A stretch of DNA of 64,000 nucleotides from Bacteroidota bacterium (lineage in GTDB: Bacteria; Bacteroidota; Bacteroidia; Chitinophagales; Chitinophagaceae): the NCBI GenBank assembly GCA_018267915.1, contig JAFDXN010000044.1, forward strand, positions 1 to 64,000. Reading direction: 5' to 3'. Positions within the stretch are counted from its first letter, which is position 1. Each line of letters begins with the position of its first letter. A model generated the notes under the pieces. The model worked only from the letters and a program-made list of their open reading frames with translations. It made no database searches and was not told the origin of the DNA. Positions 26,219 through 35,871 of this stretch are shown one piece after another. The translations under genes and the position numbers were made by a program.

Positions 26219-27276
26219 TTTTGAATGTTCACTTTTAGATTTTGAATTAAGCCCGCATTTGTTTTTGCATCTACGGTTTCGCAGGTGATCTTCGTTACCA
26301 ACTCGTTCCAATGCTCACGGGCCTGCAATGCTTTGTTATAGTATTTGTCGTAGTACCTCAACAGTACCCTGAAGGCTTCTTTATGGTTATCTTCCAGCAG
26401 GAAATTGATCGCATTTTTTGTATCCAGTCCGCCAAGACGTTTTTGTATGCGTATAACGGCATTCACCAGCTCCTCCTTTTTTGCCCTGCCATATTCCCCG
26501 GTGATGTGATCAAGCCGTACTTCGAAAGGAACATCGAGAAAATACACTGATGCTTTGCGCATGTTATCCCAAAAAGCCTTGGGGAGATTAGTCAAACCGA
26601 TGCGCTGGCTTTCGTCTTCCAGCCATATACGGTCGGGATTCGAGCGCATTACCCTTCTCAGCTCTGTCGCCAGCAGGTTGTCGAACATCTCTTGCGTAGG
26701 CTGAACCGGCATGTCCAATGCGCCGAATGCTGACCCTTTATGACAAGCGATCTGCTCAAGGTCGATGATGGTCTCACCTTTGCGCTGTAGTTCTTTCAAA
26801 ACAATGGTTTTGCCGGAACCTGTATAGCCTCCCAGTACCACAAAAGGATACGACTTGCTAAACTGTTGCAACACCCAGTTGCGGTAAGCCTTATAGCCGC
26901 CTGCAAGCGTGTACACTTTAAAACCATACAGGTCGAGCAGCCATGCAACGCCGGCACTACGCATGCCGCCACGCCAGCAGTGCACCAGCACTGTCTTGCT
27001 TTCATTCTGCCGTTCCGAAACTATTGCCTCCACTTCCTCCACCATCCTACGCATCTTCGGCCCAAAATAATCGAGCCCGATCTTGATCGCGTCTTCCCTG
27101 CTCTGCTGCTTGTATGTGGTTCCCACCACTTTGCGCTCATCATCGGTAAAAAGCGGTAAGCTAAAGGCGCCTGGAATACGTGCATGTTTATATTCGCCGG
27201 GGCTGCGAACATCCAGAACGGGATGTTCATCTGCCATTGCCAGGAAGGCTTCGATATCTATCTTCTGTATCGGCAT
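26215..27276 (-). CDS. mnmH: tRNA 2-selenouridine synthase
   Basis: A 353-residue enzyme (SelU/YbbB) that converts 2-thiouridine at the wobble base of Lys, Glu and Gln tRNAs to geranyl- and then selenouridine. The N-terminal rhodanese domain carries the catalytic Cys100 in HCWRGG, followed by a P-loop domain with GGYTGSGKT (149-157). The frame extends 65 codons upstream, but ATG at 27276 (MPIQKIDIEAF) fits the family. It is translationally coupled to selD and divergent from the SDR gene, 53 bp away. Confidence 0.94.
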   Translation of the reverse strand: MPIQKIDIEAFLAMADEHPVLDVRSPGEYKHARIPGAFSLPLFTDDERKVVGTTYKQQSREDAIKIGLDYFGPKMRRMVEEVEAIVSERQNESKTVLVHCWRGGMRSAGVAWLLDLYGFKVYTLAGGYKAYRNWVLQQFSKSYPFVVLGGYTGSGKTIVLKELQRKGETIIDLEQIACHKGSAFGALDMPVQPTQEMFDNLLATELRRVMRSNPDRIWLEDESQRIGLTNLPKAFWDNMRKASVYFLDVPFEVRLDHITGEYGRAKKEELVNAVIRIQKRLGGLDTKNAINFLLEDNHKEAFRVLLRYYDKYYNKALQAREHWNELVTKITCETVDAKTNAGLIQNLKVNIQN

Positions 27277-27329
27277 GAAAACGGCCGAAAAGATACGAAA
27301 TGTAAGGCCGACAGCCGTATATTGCCTTA

Positions 27330-28076
27330 ATGGAAAAGGATTTGCAAGGAAAAATTGCCTTGGTAACAGGTGCGGGCTCGGGTATCGGGCAGGCTGTGGC
27401 TTTGCTATATGCTGAGCATGGCGCCACCGTGGTAGTGAATGACATGAGCGAGAAGCGTGGCAATGAAACAATGGAATTACTAAAAAACGCCGAAGCCATA
27501 TTTTTACAAGCGGACGTAAGCAAACATGAAGAGGTAGAAGCCCTCATTAACAAAATAGTGGCGCAATACGGACGACTCGACATTGCCTGCAACAATGCCG
27601 GCATTGGAGGCGAAATAAGCAACATGGCGGACACAACCATCGAAGAATGGCATAAGGTGATCAGTGTGAACCTGAGCAGCGTCTTCTACTGTATGAAGTA
27701 CCAGCTCGCTCAAATGGAACGACAGGGGTACGGCGCGATAGTGAATATGACTTCTGTATTGGGCACAGTTGGCCTTGCCGGCTCTGCCCCATACACAGCT
27801 TCAAAACATGGCGTCGTGGGCCTTACGAAAAATGCTGCGCTTGAATACTCGGCAAAAGGCATACGTATCAATGCGGTAGCCCCCGGCTTTACTGATACGC
27901 CTTTACTACGCCACATGGACGAAGCCGCGCGGAAGCATGTTGCCAACTGGCATGCAATGAATCGCTTTGGCACCTCAAGAGAAGTGGCTGAACTGGTGAT
28001 CTGGTTGAGCTCGGACAAGGCTTCGTTCGCGACAGGCGGTTATTACCCTGTAGACGGTGGTTATTTGGCAAAATAG
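27330..28076 (+). CDS. Short-chain dehydrogenase/reductase
   Basis: A 248-residue classical SDR. TGAGSGIG binds the dinucleotide, NNAG is present, NMTSVLG supplies the catalytic Ser and YTASKHG the Tyr and Lys. The residue after the second strand (VNDMSE, Asp) favours NAD(H). The C-terminal GYYPVDGGY is typical of glucose-1-dehydrogenase-like and 3-oxoacyl reductase-like members. The substrate is unknown. It starts 53 bp from the divergent mnmH. Confidence 0.9.
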   Translation: MEKDLQGKIALVTGAGSGIGQAVALLYAEHGATVVVNDMSEKRGNETMELLKNAEAIFLQADVSKHEEVEALINKIVAQYGRLDIACNNAGIGGEISNMADTTIEEWHKVISVNLSSVFYCMKYQLAQMERQGYGAIVNMTSVLGTVGLAGSAPYTASKHGVVGLTKNAALEYSAKGIRINAVAPGFTDTPLLRHMDEAARKHVANWHAMNRFGTSREVAELVIWLSSDKASFATGGYYPVDGGYLAK

Positions 28077-28126
28077 AGCCAACCGCACAGCCCCTATATA
28101 TGTCTTAGAATAAAAACAGACCAATA

Positions 28127-28675
28127 ATGAAACTGTTACTCCCCATCATGGCAGCCTGCCTTCTTTTTGCTGGCTGTATCAAGACAGACTTAAAAGGACT
28201 TGACCAGGATTACCAGCACGGTCGGCTGTTACTTGAGTTCGACGACACCACCCACCTGCAAACTGCTGCAAATATCTGTTTTGAAAACGGTACGCCCATC
28301 GTAAAAGCGGTCGGCTTCAGCTTCATCTCATCGATCCCAATCGACAGTCTGCAGGCATTGCGTAGCGTGCTGCTATCAAAAAGCTACGTCGATGCAAGCT
28401 CGGTTGATCGTTCGCTAATTGCTTCGAGTCCTAACAAGATCCTCATAGACGGACTGATACTAAAGAATTTAAATGAGCAAAACTTCATGGACTTCAAAGG
28501 CCTAGAGGAAAGCGTAAACCTGACGGAATATACCTACAAAGGTGGTACTTATCCTAATTGCAGGAGCATGCTGGTACAGGTGCCAGACAGCAATGAAGCA
28601 AAGTATGCATGGATCTTCTATGAATACAAGTTCATCAAGCGTATAGGCCTGTATAATGCCAATATGGAAAAGTGA
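28127..28675 (+). CDS. Lipoprotein of unknown function
   Basis: A 182-residue protein with signal MKLLLPIMAACLL and lipobox FAGC. The mature part has no domain I recognise; it contains mixed alpha/beta character (RLLLEFDDTT, VKAVGFSFI, SMLVQVPD) and one further Cys pair. It follows the SDR gene by 50 bp on the same strand and is convergent with the E1 gene, 4 bp away. Confidence 0.75.
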   Translation: MKLLLPIMAACLLFAGCIKTDLKGLDQDYQHGRLLLEFDDTTHLQTAANICFENGTPIVKAVGFSFISSIPIDSLQALRSVLLSKSYVDASSVDRSLIASSPNKILIDGLILKNLNEQNFMDFKGLEESVNLTEYTYKGGTYPNCRSMLVQVPDSNEAKYAWIFYEYKFIKRIGLYNANMEK

Positions 28676-28679
28676 AGAA

Positions 28680-31076
28680 CTACTCTGCCATCATCTCCTC
28701 AATAGTCGCTGCAATATCCTCAGCATTTGGCTTTGAGAAGTAGTCACCATCAGTAGCATAAGCAGGACGGTGCGCCTGCGCAGTTATTGTGCGCGGAGCT
28801 ACATCCAGCCAGCGGAAACCGCCTTGCTTTTCCATCACTTGCTGGAACATATAAGCGCTGGCGCCGCCCGGCACATCTTCATCTACGAACACGATGCGGT
28901 TGGTCTTTTTCAGCGACTCAACGATCATGTGATTTATGTCGAATGGCAACAGCGTACGCACATCTATCACCTCGCAGGATATACCGGCAGGAGCTAGATA
29001 ATTATCGATTGCCTCATCGATAACGCGCAACGTAGATCCGTAAGAAACTATGGTTATGTCGCTGCCCTCGCGTGTCACTTCAGGCACACCGAAAGGCACC
29101 GTGTATTTACCCAGGTTAGAAGGCAATTGCTCCTTCAGGCGGTAGCCATTCAGGCACTCTACCACTATCCCGGGTTCATCGCTTTGCAGCAGTGTGTTAT
29201 ACATACCTGCCGCCTGCGTCATGTTGCGGGGCACACAGAGATACATGCCGCGCACACTGTTCAGTATCATGCCCATCGGCGATCCGCTATGCCATATGCC
29301 CTCCAGCCTGTGGCCGCGGGTGCGCACTATCAGCGGGCATTTCTGTCCACCACGGCTGCGGTAAAGCAGCGTTGCCACATCATCGCTCAAGGGCTGCAAG
29401 CCATAGATCAGGTAGTCGAGATACTGTATCTCCGCTATCGGGCGCAGGCCGCGCATGGCCATACCTATACCCTGCCCGATGATCGATGCCTCACGTATGC
29501 CGGTGTCAAAAATGCGCAACTCGCCATATTTATCCTGCAGGCCCGCAAAGCCCTGATTCACGTCGCCTATCTTACCCAGGTCTTCACCAAAGGCAAATAC
29601 CGCGGGATTGGTACCGAAAGTATGATCGAAGAATTTGTTCAGCACTTCGTAGCCGTTCACCACCGGTGCTTCCGCCAGGTACATTGCCGGCACTTCCTGC
29701 ACTTTCATCGCCGAGTGGCGCGATTCCGAATGCAGGTGCGATGAGAATTTATCCCTGTTGTCCTGCATCAGGTAATCGTAGAAGTTCCGTAATGCACGCA
29801 CAGCATCCGATTCCCCTTTTGCCATGCCCAATACTCTGCGCACTGTTTGCATCACATCTTTGCGTATGGGTTCTTTCAGGGCATTCATGTCCTGCACCAG
29901 CTGTGCTATTTCCGAAGCATGTTCACCTCCTTCGTACACCACCTGGTTGCACATGGTAGTTGCCTGCTGTATTTGCTCGCGTATCGGTGCTATGAAGGCA
30001 TTCCAGGCGCGTTGCTTGGCATCACGTGCTTCCTGTTTGGCCTGCTCTTCTATGTCATTTACTTCGTTCTCAGAGGCTATCTCATTGGCTACAATGAATT
30101 CGCGCATGCGCACCAGGCAATCCATTTCCTTTTCCCACTCCAGGCGCTCTTTGCTCTTGTACCGCTCGTGCGATCCCGACGTCGAATGGCCCTGTGGCTG
30201 TGTTACTTCCTGTATGTGGAATATGGCAGGTATATGTGTTTCGCGCACCCGATCTATACCGCGGCTAATGGTCTCTACGAGCCCGGCATAGTCCCAGCCT
30301 TTAGCGGTGTAAATATTGATACCGCCCTTACGGTCATTCCATTGCATGCCCGAAAGTGCTTCCGATATCGAGTTTTTCGTTGTCTGGTATTTACGCGGTA
30401 CCGATATGCCATACCCATCATCCCAGATGAATATCGCCATCGGCACCTGCAGCACACCCGCAGCATTTACACTCTCCCAAAAGAGACCTTCGGAAGTAGA
30501 GGCATCACCTATCGTACAGAATATTACTTCATTCCCCTTATCAGAAAATCTCTCAAAACCATGTTGCAGCTCCGTTACGTTGCGGAACATCTTAGATGCA
30601 AAGGCCAGACCTAACGCGCGTACCATCTGCCCTGCAGTGGGCGATATATCGCAACTAGATTGCGGATCCTTGGTCAGGTCTTTCCACTCACCGTGTTCAT
30701 CCAGCCAGCGGGTGCTGTAGTGACCGTTCATCATACGTCCTGCCGATGCCGGCTCATGCTCGATATCCGGGTTGGCATACAGTTGCGCGAAGAATTGCTC
30801 CATGTTACTCATGCCGGTAGCAAACATCAGGGTCTGGTCGCGATAGTAGCCCGAACGTATGTCGCCTGGCCTGAAGCACTTGGCAGCAGCTATTTGCGCC
30901 AGTTCCTTACCATCGCCAAAGATGCCGAACTTGGCTTTGCCGGTCAGCACCTCGCGGCGCCCCATAAGGCTTGCCTCACGGCTGGCCACCGCCAAGCGGT
31001 AGTCATCCAGTACTTCCTGCTTAAATTCTTCGAACGATAGCCTCGCTTCTTTTGTGGTCGTAGCTTGCTGCAACAT
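28680..31076 (-). CDS. Fused alpha/beta E1 component of a 2-oxoacid dehydrogenase
   Basis: A 798-residue thiamine-diphosphate enzyme in which the alpha subunit (about 20-420) and the beta subunit (about 460-798) are joined. The ThDP motif GDASTSEG, then IFIWDDGYGIS, lies near 190-225. The beta half shows FGEDLGKIGDVNQGF, FDTGIREASIIGQG and the C-terminal FVDEDVPGGAS. It probably decarboxylates branched-chain or related 2-oxoacids and passes the acyl group to a lipoyl E2 encoded elsewhere. Single-chain E1 is common in Bacteroidota. A TACCTTTG promoter lies at 31107-31114. Confidence 0.92.
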   Translation of the reverse strand: MLQQATTTKEARLSFEEFKQEVLDDYRLAVASREASLMGRREVLTGKAKFGIFGDGKELAQIAAAKCFRPGDIRSGYYRDQTLMFATGMSNMEQFFAQLYANPDIEHEPASAGRMMNGHYSTRWLDEHGEWKDLTKDPQSSCDISPTAGQMVRALGLAFASKMFRNVTELQHGFERFSDKGNEVIFCTIGDASTSEGLFWESVNAAGVLQVPMAIFIWDDGYGISVPRKYQTTKNSISEALSGMQWNDRKGGINIYTAKGWDYAGLVETISRGIDRVRETHIPAIFHIQEVTQPQGHSTSGSHERYKSKERLEWEKEMDCLVRMREFIVANEIASENEVNDIEEQAKQEARDAKQRAWNAFIAPIREQIQQATTMCNQVVYEGGEHASEIAQLVQDMNALKEPIRKDVMQTVRRVLGMAKGESDAVRALRNFYDYLMQDNRDKFSSHLHSESRHSAMKVQEVPAMYLAEAPVVNGYEVLNKFFDHTFGTNPAVFAFGEDLGKIGDVNQGFAGLQDKYGELRIFDTGIREASIIGQGIGMAMRGLRPIAEIQYLDYLIYGLQPLSDDVATLLYRSRGGQKCPLIVRTRGHRLEGIWHSGSPMGMILNSVRGMYLCVPRNMTQAAGMYNTLLQSDEPGIVVECLNGYRLKEQLPSNLGKYTVPFGVPEVTREGSDITIVSYGSTLRVIDEAIDNYLAPAGISCEVIDVRTLLPFDINHMIVESLKKTNRIVFVDEDVPGGASAYMFQQVMEKQGGFRWLDVAPRTITAQAHRPAYATDGDYFSKPNAEDIAATIEEMMAE

Positions 31077-31106
31077 ATAATACTATTTCGCTATTGTATC
31101 CGTTTG

Positions 31107-31114
31107 CAAAGGTA
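31107..31114 (-). promoter_or_regulatory. -7 promoter element of the E1 gene
   Basis: On the minus strand TACCTTTG matches TAnnTTTG exactly, 30 nt before the ATG. Confidence 0.6.
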
Positions 31115-31156
31115 ATAGCTTGGGAGGTTTAAGATACAAAAAGATGGCTAAATGCT

Positions 31157-31189
31157 AAAAAAACCACCATGAATTAATATATGGTGGTT
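31157..31189 (-). terminator. Orphan minus-strand terminator-like hairpin
   Basis: AACCACCAT (31162-31170) pairs with ATGGTGGTT (31181-31189); on the minus strand seven U follow. It lies upstream of the E1 promoter and no minus-strand gene precedes it, so it would end an unannotated short transcript or antisense RNA from the ligD start region. Confidence 0.5.
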
Positions 31190-31263
31190 CCTCACACTAT
31201 CTCTACCATTGGCACAATTTTAAACCAAAGTTTATTGCATGAACTTTATTTAAATCTCAACAG

Positions 31264-33318
31264 ATGCCTGCCTCTGCAAAAACAAACAAACCAATACCTG
31301 CAATAAAAGCGGGTTTAAAGAAAAAGCTCAGCACGGCACCCGCGGGTACCTTCCCTGCTTTTGCAAAACCGATGCTGGCCACCCTCGTCGATAAACCATT
31401 CGATAATCCGGGCTGGCTCTTCGAGGTGAAATGGGATGGATACAGGGCGCTTGCTTCTGTCAATAAAGGTGAAGTGCAGCTTTGGTCGCGCAATAATAAA
31501 AGCTTCAACGATAAGTTCTACCCCATTTATGAAGCGTTGCAGAAATGGAAGATAGATGTGGTGCTGGATGGCGAAATAGTGGCGCTCGACGAGAGCGGCA
31601 TATCAGTATTCGAAGCTCTGCAGGGCTGGCGTAGCGAGGCCGATGGTGAACTGATCTATTACGTGTTCGATATACTGTGGCTCGATGGCCATGACCTTAC
31701 CAACCTTCCTTTGACAGAGCGTAAAGCCATTCTGCAGGAACTGCTGCCACCTACTGATCTTATCCGCATCAGCGAGAGCTTCGACGGTTCCGGACTCGAC
31801 CTGTTCAATGCTGCGAAGAAAATGGGCCTTGAGGGTATTATTGCTAAGAAATCCGATAGTATATACCATACCGGCGACCGCAGCAGGGACTGGTTAAAAA
31901 TCAAATCACAAAAGCGACAAGAGGTTGTCATTGGCGGGTATACCAACAACGAAGGCTCGGGTAAATTGTTTAGTTCCCTGCTTGTGGGTGTCTTTGAAAA
32001 TGGTCAGTTGCAGTACACCGGTAAGATCGGGACCGGCTTCACGGTGAAAACCCAAACCGAACTGATGAAGCAATTCAAACCGCTTATTACAAATAAATCA
32101 CCTTTCTCAGTAGTACCCGATATCAATAAACCGTCGCGCTTCAGGCCCAATCCACCCCAGGCGACAGCAACCTGGCTGAAGCCTAAGCTGGTGTGCGAAG
32201 TAAGCTATGCCGAAATGACCTCCGACGGTGTAATGCGTCACCCCTCGTTTGAAGGTATGCGTGTCGACAAAGGTGCAGCTGATGTTATTTACGAAAAGGC
32301 CACCAGCGCCGGCAAAGCGCTCAAAGAGACTGCAGCCCTCCAGGAAAAAAAGGTGATAGTTCCCCCCGGCAAAAAAGTCCGGAAGACGCTCCTTAACCCA
32401 ACCGACGAGACACAGGTCCGTGAGGTGGGTGGCCATGAGATCAAGTTCACCAATCTCAGCAAAATATTCTGGCCAAAGGAAAAGGCCACCAAGCGCGACC
32501 TGCTGAACTACTACTACCAGGTGGCGCCCTATATGGTGCCTTATCTTAAAGACCGGCCTCAGTCGCTCAACCGCTTCCCCAACGGCATCGAAGGCAAAAG
32601 CTTTTACCAAAAAGACGTAACAGGCAAAGTGCCCGACTGGATCGAGACCTTCCCCTATCACAGTAGCGCCGATGACCGTGACCGCAATTACCTCGTCTGC
32701 ACCAGCGAAGCAGATCTCCTCTACATGGCTTCACTAGGCAGTATAGAGATGAACCCCTGGAGCAGCCGCGTGCAGTCGCCCGACAATCCCGATTGGTGCA
32801 TCATCGACCTGGATCCTGACAAAAACGCCTTCAACCAGGTAATCGAATGCGCACAGGTAACACACCAGTTGCTCGAGAGCATCGGCGTGCCATCCTATTG
32901 CAAAACATCTGGTTCAACCGGTCTGCATATCTATATACCACTTGGCGCAAAATATGATTACGAACATTCAAAGGAATTTGGCCGCGCCATAGCAACGATA
33001 GTGCATCGCGAGTTGCCAAAATTCACCAGCATAGAGCGGCTGACCGCCAATCGCGGCGGTAAGATGTATATCGACTTCCTGCAAAACCGCCCACAGGCTA
33101 CCTTGGCAGCACCCTACTCCGTGAGACCAAAACCGGGCGCTACTGTTTCGATGCCCTTACATTGGGAAGAAGTTAAGAAGGGACTCAAGCTCAGCGACCA
33201 CAATATGTTCAACGCAGTCGATCGCCTGAAGAATGAAGGAGACATCTTTAAGCCGGTGATCGGAAAGGGTATCAATATGCAGAAGGCTGTAAAGGCATTG
33301 ATGTCACTAAAAGGTTAG
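31264..33318 (+). CDS. ligD: DNA ligase D (ligase-polymerase, no phosphoesterase domain)
   Basis: A 684-residue end-joining enzyme. Residues about 30-330 are the ATP-dependent ligase domain (adenylated Lys56 in EVKWDGYR, then DGEIVALDE and the oligonucleotide-binding part). A linker of basic residues leads to the primase-polymerase domain from about 385 on, with metal site IDLDPD near 513 and GSTGLHIY. The 3'-phosphoesterase domain usually found in LigD is missing at both ends, leaving ligase first, polymerase second. A partner Ku gene is not in the window. The last 4 bp overlap the convergent transporter gene. Confidence 0.94.
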   Translation: MPASAKTNKPIPAIKAGLKKKLSTAPAGTFPAFAKPMLATLVDKPFDNPGWLFEVKWDGYRALASVNKGEVQLWSRNNKSFNDKFYPIYEALQKWKIDVVLDGEIVALDESGISVFEALQGWRSEADGELIYYVFDILWLDGHDLTNLPLTERKAILQELLPPTDLIRISESFDGSGLDLFNAAKKMGLEGIIAKKSDSIYHTGDRSRDWLKIKSQKRQEVVIGGYTNNEGSGKLFSSLLVGVFENGQLQYTGKIGTGFTVKTQTELMKQFKPLITNKSPFSVVPDINKPSRFRPNPPQATATWLKPKLVCEVSYAEMTSDGVMRHPSFEGMRVDKGAADVIYEKATSAGKALKETAALQEKKVIVPPGKKVRKTLLNPTDETQVREVGGHEIKFTNLSKIFWPKEKATKRDLLNYYYQVAPYMVPYLKDRPQSLNRFPNGIEGKSFYQKDVTGKVPDWIETFPYHSSADDRDRNYLVCTSEADLLYMASLGSIEMNPWSSRVQSPDNPDWCIIDLDPDKNAFNQVIECAQVTHQLLESIGVPSYCKTSGSTGLHIYIPLGAKYDYEHSKEFGRAIATIVHRELPKFTSIERLTANRGGKMYIDFLQNRPQATLAAPYSVRPKPGATVSMPLHWEEVKKGLKLSDHNMFNAVDRLKNEGDIFKPVIGKGINMQKAVKALMSLKG

Positions 33319-34226
33319 TCGCCTATCGCGCCTTTCTCCTTTATATACCCCGGTGACGTATCCTTTGGCTTCAGTAACCGTAACATCTGTAACACAACCG
33401 ACAGGCATATTAACCCCATGCCTATGAAAAACCCACCATGCAGCTCCTTATTCTCGTTAAAAAACAGGAAGGCCAGCAATATGCCATACACCGGTTCCAG
33501 GTTCACACTCAGTGTGGCGGTGAATGAACTGATGTGCTTTAACGAGCTCAGTGCCAGCGACTGCGCCCAAACCGTACAACAGAGGCTAAGCAACACCAGC
33601 CATACCCAGTCCATCCCCATGGGCAGCAGCACAGTATCCGGCTGATACATGATCTGCAGCGGCATCATCAAAGTGATGAACAGCCAGCCCGCGCCCATCT
33701 CGTAAAACACCATCGGCCTGGTAGGATACTTATTGGCGATCCGCTTGTTCAGCACCGTAAATACCGAACTTAATATAGCCGCCGTTACCCCGAAGAAAAT
33801 ACCCATCCCGAAGCTTAACTCGGTTCGATAAATGAAGTAAACACCCGCCAGGGCCAGCGCGCCCAGCAACAACTCCTTAATATCATATTTACCCTTGTTC
33901 ACCAGCGGGTCCAGCAGCGAAGTGAATATGCTGGCCGTCGATAGGCACACCAGGGCGATTGAAATGTTAGAAAACTTAATAGCTCCATAGAAAGCCACCC
34001 AGTGCAGTCCCATCAGGCTGCCTATCAGGGCCAACTGAGCGATATCCCGCTTTGCAATACGCACCCATTGCTTCCGGTAGAAAATGATCACAGCTATGAA
34101 AATGGCTGTCAGCAGCATGCGGTACCACACCAGCACCGGCGCACCAAGCGTTATCGCCCTGCCCAGCACTCCCGTGAATCCCCAAAGCACAACAGCTATA
34201 TGTATCTGCAAAAGCGCTTTCTTCAA
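33315..34226 (-). CDS. DMT family (EamA) transporter
   Basis: A 303-residue membrane protein with ten predicted helices in two EamA repeats. VLWGFTGVLGRA is a usual N-terminal start, and the second half has SSVFTVLNKR and LNLEPVYGILLAFLFF, the EamA-2 signature. It probably exports amino acids or other small metabolites. The start must be TTG at 34226: no ATG lies between the upstream stop at 34278 and this point. Stop codons of this gene and ligD overlap by 4 bp. Confidence 0.88.
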   Translation of the reverse strand: MKKALLQIHIAVVLWGFTGVLGRAITLGAPVLVWYRMLLTAIFIAVIIFYRKQWVRIAKRDIAQLALIGSLMGLHWVAFYGAIKFSNISIALVCLSTASIFTSLLDPLVNKGKYDIKELLLGALALAGVYFIYRTELSFGMGIFFGVTAAILSSVFTVLNKRIANKYPTRPMVFYEMGAGWLFITLMMPLQIMYQPDTVLLPMGMDWVWLVLLSLCCTVWAQSLALSSLKHISSFTATLSVNLEPVYGILLAFLFFNENKELHGGFFIGMGLICLSVVLQMLRLLKPKDTSPGYIKEKGAIGD

Positions 34227-34320
34227 AACCTCGGTTTGCTGCGCAAAATAGCCAAAAGGCCCGATGCTAATGATTTTTTAATATTGTCGGGCAAAAGTGT
34301 CTTGCATCGCATCAAATTAT

Positions 34321-34328
34321 TACTTTTG
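34321..34328 (+). promoter_or_regulatory. -7 promoter element of the arginine decarboxylase gene
   Basis: TACTTTTG matches TAnnTTTG exactly; a TTG stands 16 bp upstream at 34302-34304. The leader would be about 50 nt. Confidence 0.6.
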
Positions 34329-34384
34329 TTTGCACTTTACTAAATGGTAATTTATCGTTGACTTTTCGCCTCGTCAATCAGTAG

Positions 34385-35800
34385 ATGAACAATACATATC
34401 ACGATCTCGTCCACCAGACGTTCCACTTCCCGCAAGAGGGTTTTGATGTAAATGATGATAACTACCTCGAGTTCAACGGGGTGGACATCAAAGCACTTAT
34501 CGACAAATATGGCACACCCTTTAAGCTCACCTATCTGCCCAAGATCGGCATGCAGATCGCAAAGGCGAAAAAGATGTTCAATGATGCAATAAAAAAGCAC
34601 AAGTACGATGGTAAGTACTTCTATTGCTATTGCACTAAAAGCTCTCACTTCTCGTTCATCGTAGAGGAGACACTGAAGCACAACGTGCATATCGAAACCT
34701 CTTTCGCTTACGACATTGAGATCGTTAAGCAGCTATACAAGAGGCGTAAAATCACAAAGGATACTTATATCATCTGCAATGGCTTTAAAACCAAACCTTA
34801 CACCCGCAACATAGCCCGCCTCATCAACGACGGCTTTAAGAACGTAATACCCATCCTCGACAATAAGAACGAGTTCGAGGATTACAAGCGACTGATACGC
34901 GCGAAAGACCCGGTAAACATCGGTATCCGTATAGCCAGTGAAGAAGAGCCCACTTTCGACTTCTATACCTCGCGCCTCGGCATTCGCAGCCGCGACGTGC
35001 TCGAGTTTTATGTCGACAAGATAAAAGGAAGTGGCAAGTTTAACCTCAAGATGCTGCACTTCTTTATGAACAAAGGCATTAAGGACGATGTCTACTACTG
35101 GAGCGAGCTCAACAAAGTACTGAACCTTTACTGCCAGCTGAAGAAGATATGCCCTGAACTGGAAGGCCTGAACATCGGCGGCGGTTTACCCATCAAGCAC
35201 TCCCTCGGTTTCGACTACGATTATAACTATATGGTCAACGAGATCGTATCGACCATCAAGAAGGTATGCAAGCGCAATAAGGTGGACACGCCTGATATCT
35301 ATACCGAATTTGGCTCCTTCACCGTAGGAGAGTCAGGCGCGGTGATATACAGTGTGCTTGATGATAAGATGCAGAACGACCGTGAGATATGGTACATGAT
35401 CGATAGCTCTTTCATCACTACCCTGCCCGATACCTGGGGCATCGGCGAGAAATTCCTGATGCTGCCTATCAATAAATGGGAGAAAGAATACCAGGAAGTA
35501 CATCTCGGCGGCCTCACCTGCGATAGCCACGACTTCTATACTTCCGAAGAACACATCAATGCCGTGTTTCTACCAAAGCTCGATAAAGACAAAGGTTCCG
35601 AACCGCTTTACATAGGTTTCTTCCATACCGGCGCCTACCAGGATCAACTGGCAGGCTATGGCGGCATCAAACACTGCATGATCCCATCACCCAAGCACGT
35701 GGTAGTAGAGATAGGTAAGAATGGCAAGCCTGAAGATTGGCTGTACGCCAAGGAACAGAGCTACCAGAGCATGCTGAAGATATTGGGTTACATACGCTAG
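34385..35800 (+). CDS. speA: Arginine decarboxylase (fold-type III PLP enzyme)
   Basis: A 471-residue alanine-racemase-fold decarboxylase. The PLP lysine stands in YCYCTKSSH near residue 80, GGGLPIKH binds the cofactor phosphate near 280, and GLTCDSHD near 380 contains the catalytic Cys with the C-x-S-x-D set of decarboxylases. It is shorter than E. coli SpeA and matches the Bacteroidota enzymes annotated as biosynthetic arginine decarboxylase, making agmatine for polyamines; lysine or diaminopimelate as substrate cannot be fully excluded. A terminator shared with hsp20 follows. Confidence 0.85.
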   Translation: MNNTYHDLVHQTFHFPQEGFDVNDDNYLEFNGVDIKALIDKYGTPFKLTYLPKIGMQIAKAKKMFNDAIKKHKYDGKYFYCYCTKSSHFSFIVEETLKHNVHIETSFAYDIEIVKQLYKRRKITKDTYIICNGFKTKPYTRNIARLINDGFKNVIPILDNKNEFEDYKRLIRAKDPVNIGIRIASEEEPTFDFYTSRLGIRSRDVLEFYVDKIKGSGKFNLKMLHFFMNKGIKDDVYYWSELNKVLNLYCQLKKICPELEGLNIGGGLPIKHSLGFDYDYNYMVNEIVSTIKKVCKRNKVDTPDIYTEFGSFTVGESGAVIYSVLDDKMQNDREIWYMIDSSFITTLPDTWGIGEKFLMLPINKWEKEYQEVHLGGLTCDSHDFYTSEEHINAVFLPKLDKDKGSEPLYIGFFHTGAYQDQLAGYGGIKHCMIPSPKHVVVEIGKNGKPEDWLYAKEQSYQSMLKILGYIR

Positions 35801-35819
35801 CAATTAAACAACATAAAAT

Positions 35820-35850
35820 AATAAAGGCGGCGCAGAAGCACCGCCTTTTA
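35820..35850. terminator. Bidirectional terminator between speA and hsp20
   Basis: AAAGGCGG (35823-35830) pairs with CCGCCTTT (35841-35848). The minus-strand side carries the better U-tract (TTTATTATTTT), the + side has four U. Confidence 0.8.
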
Positions 35851-35871
35851 ACCTACTCCACTCTGTCAATC

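Noticed and set aside
29127-30614. Long antisense frames (205 and 255 codons) opposite the E1 gene
   Set aside because: They are shadows of a well-conserved coding gene; residues are rich in His/Arg/Tyr with no domain.
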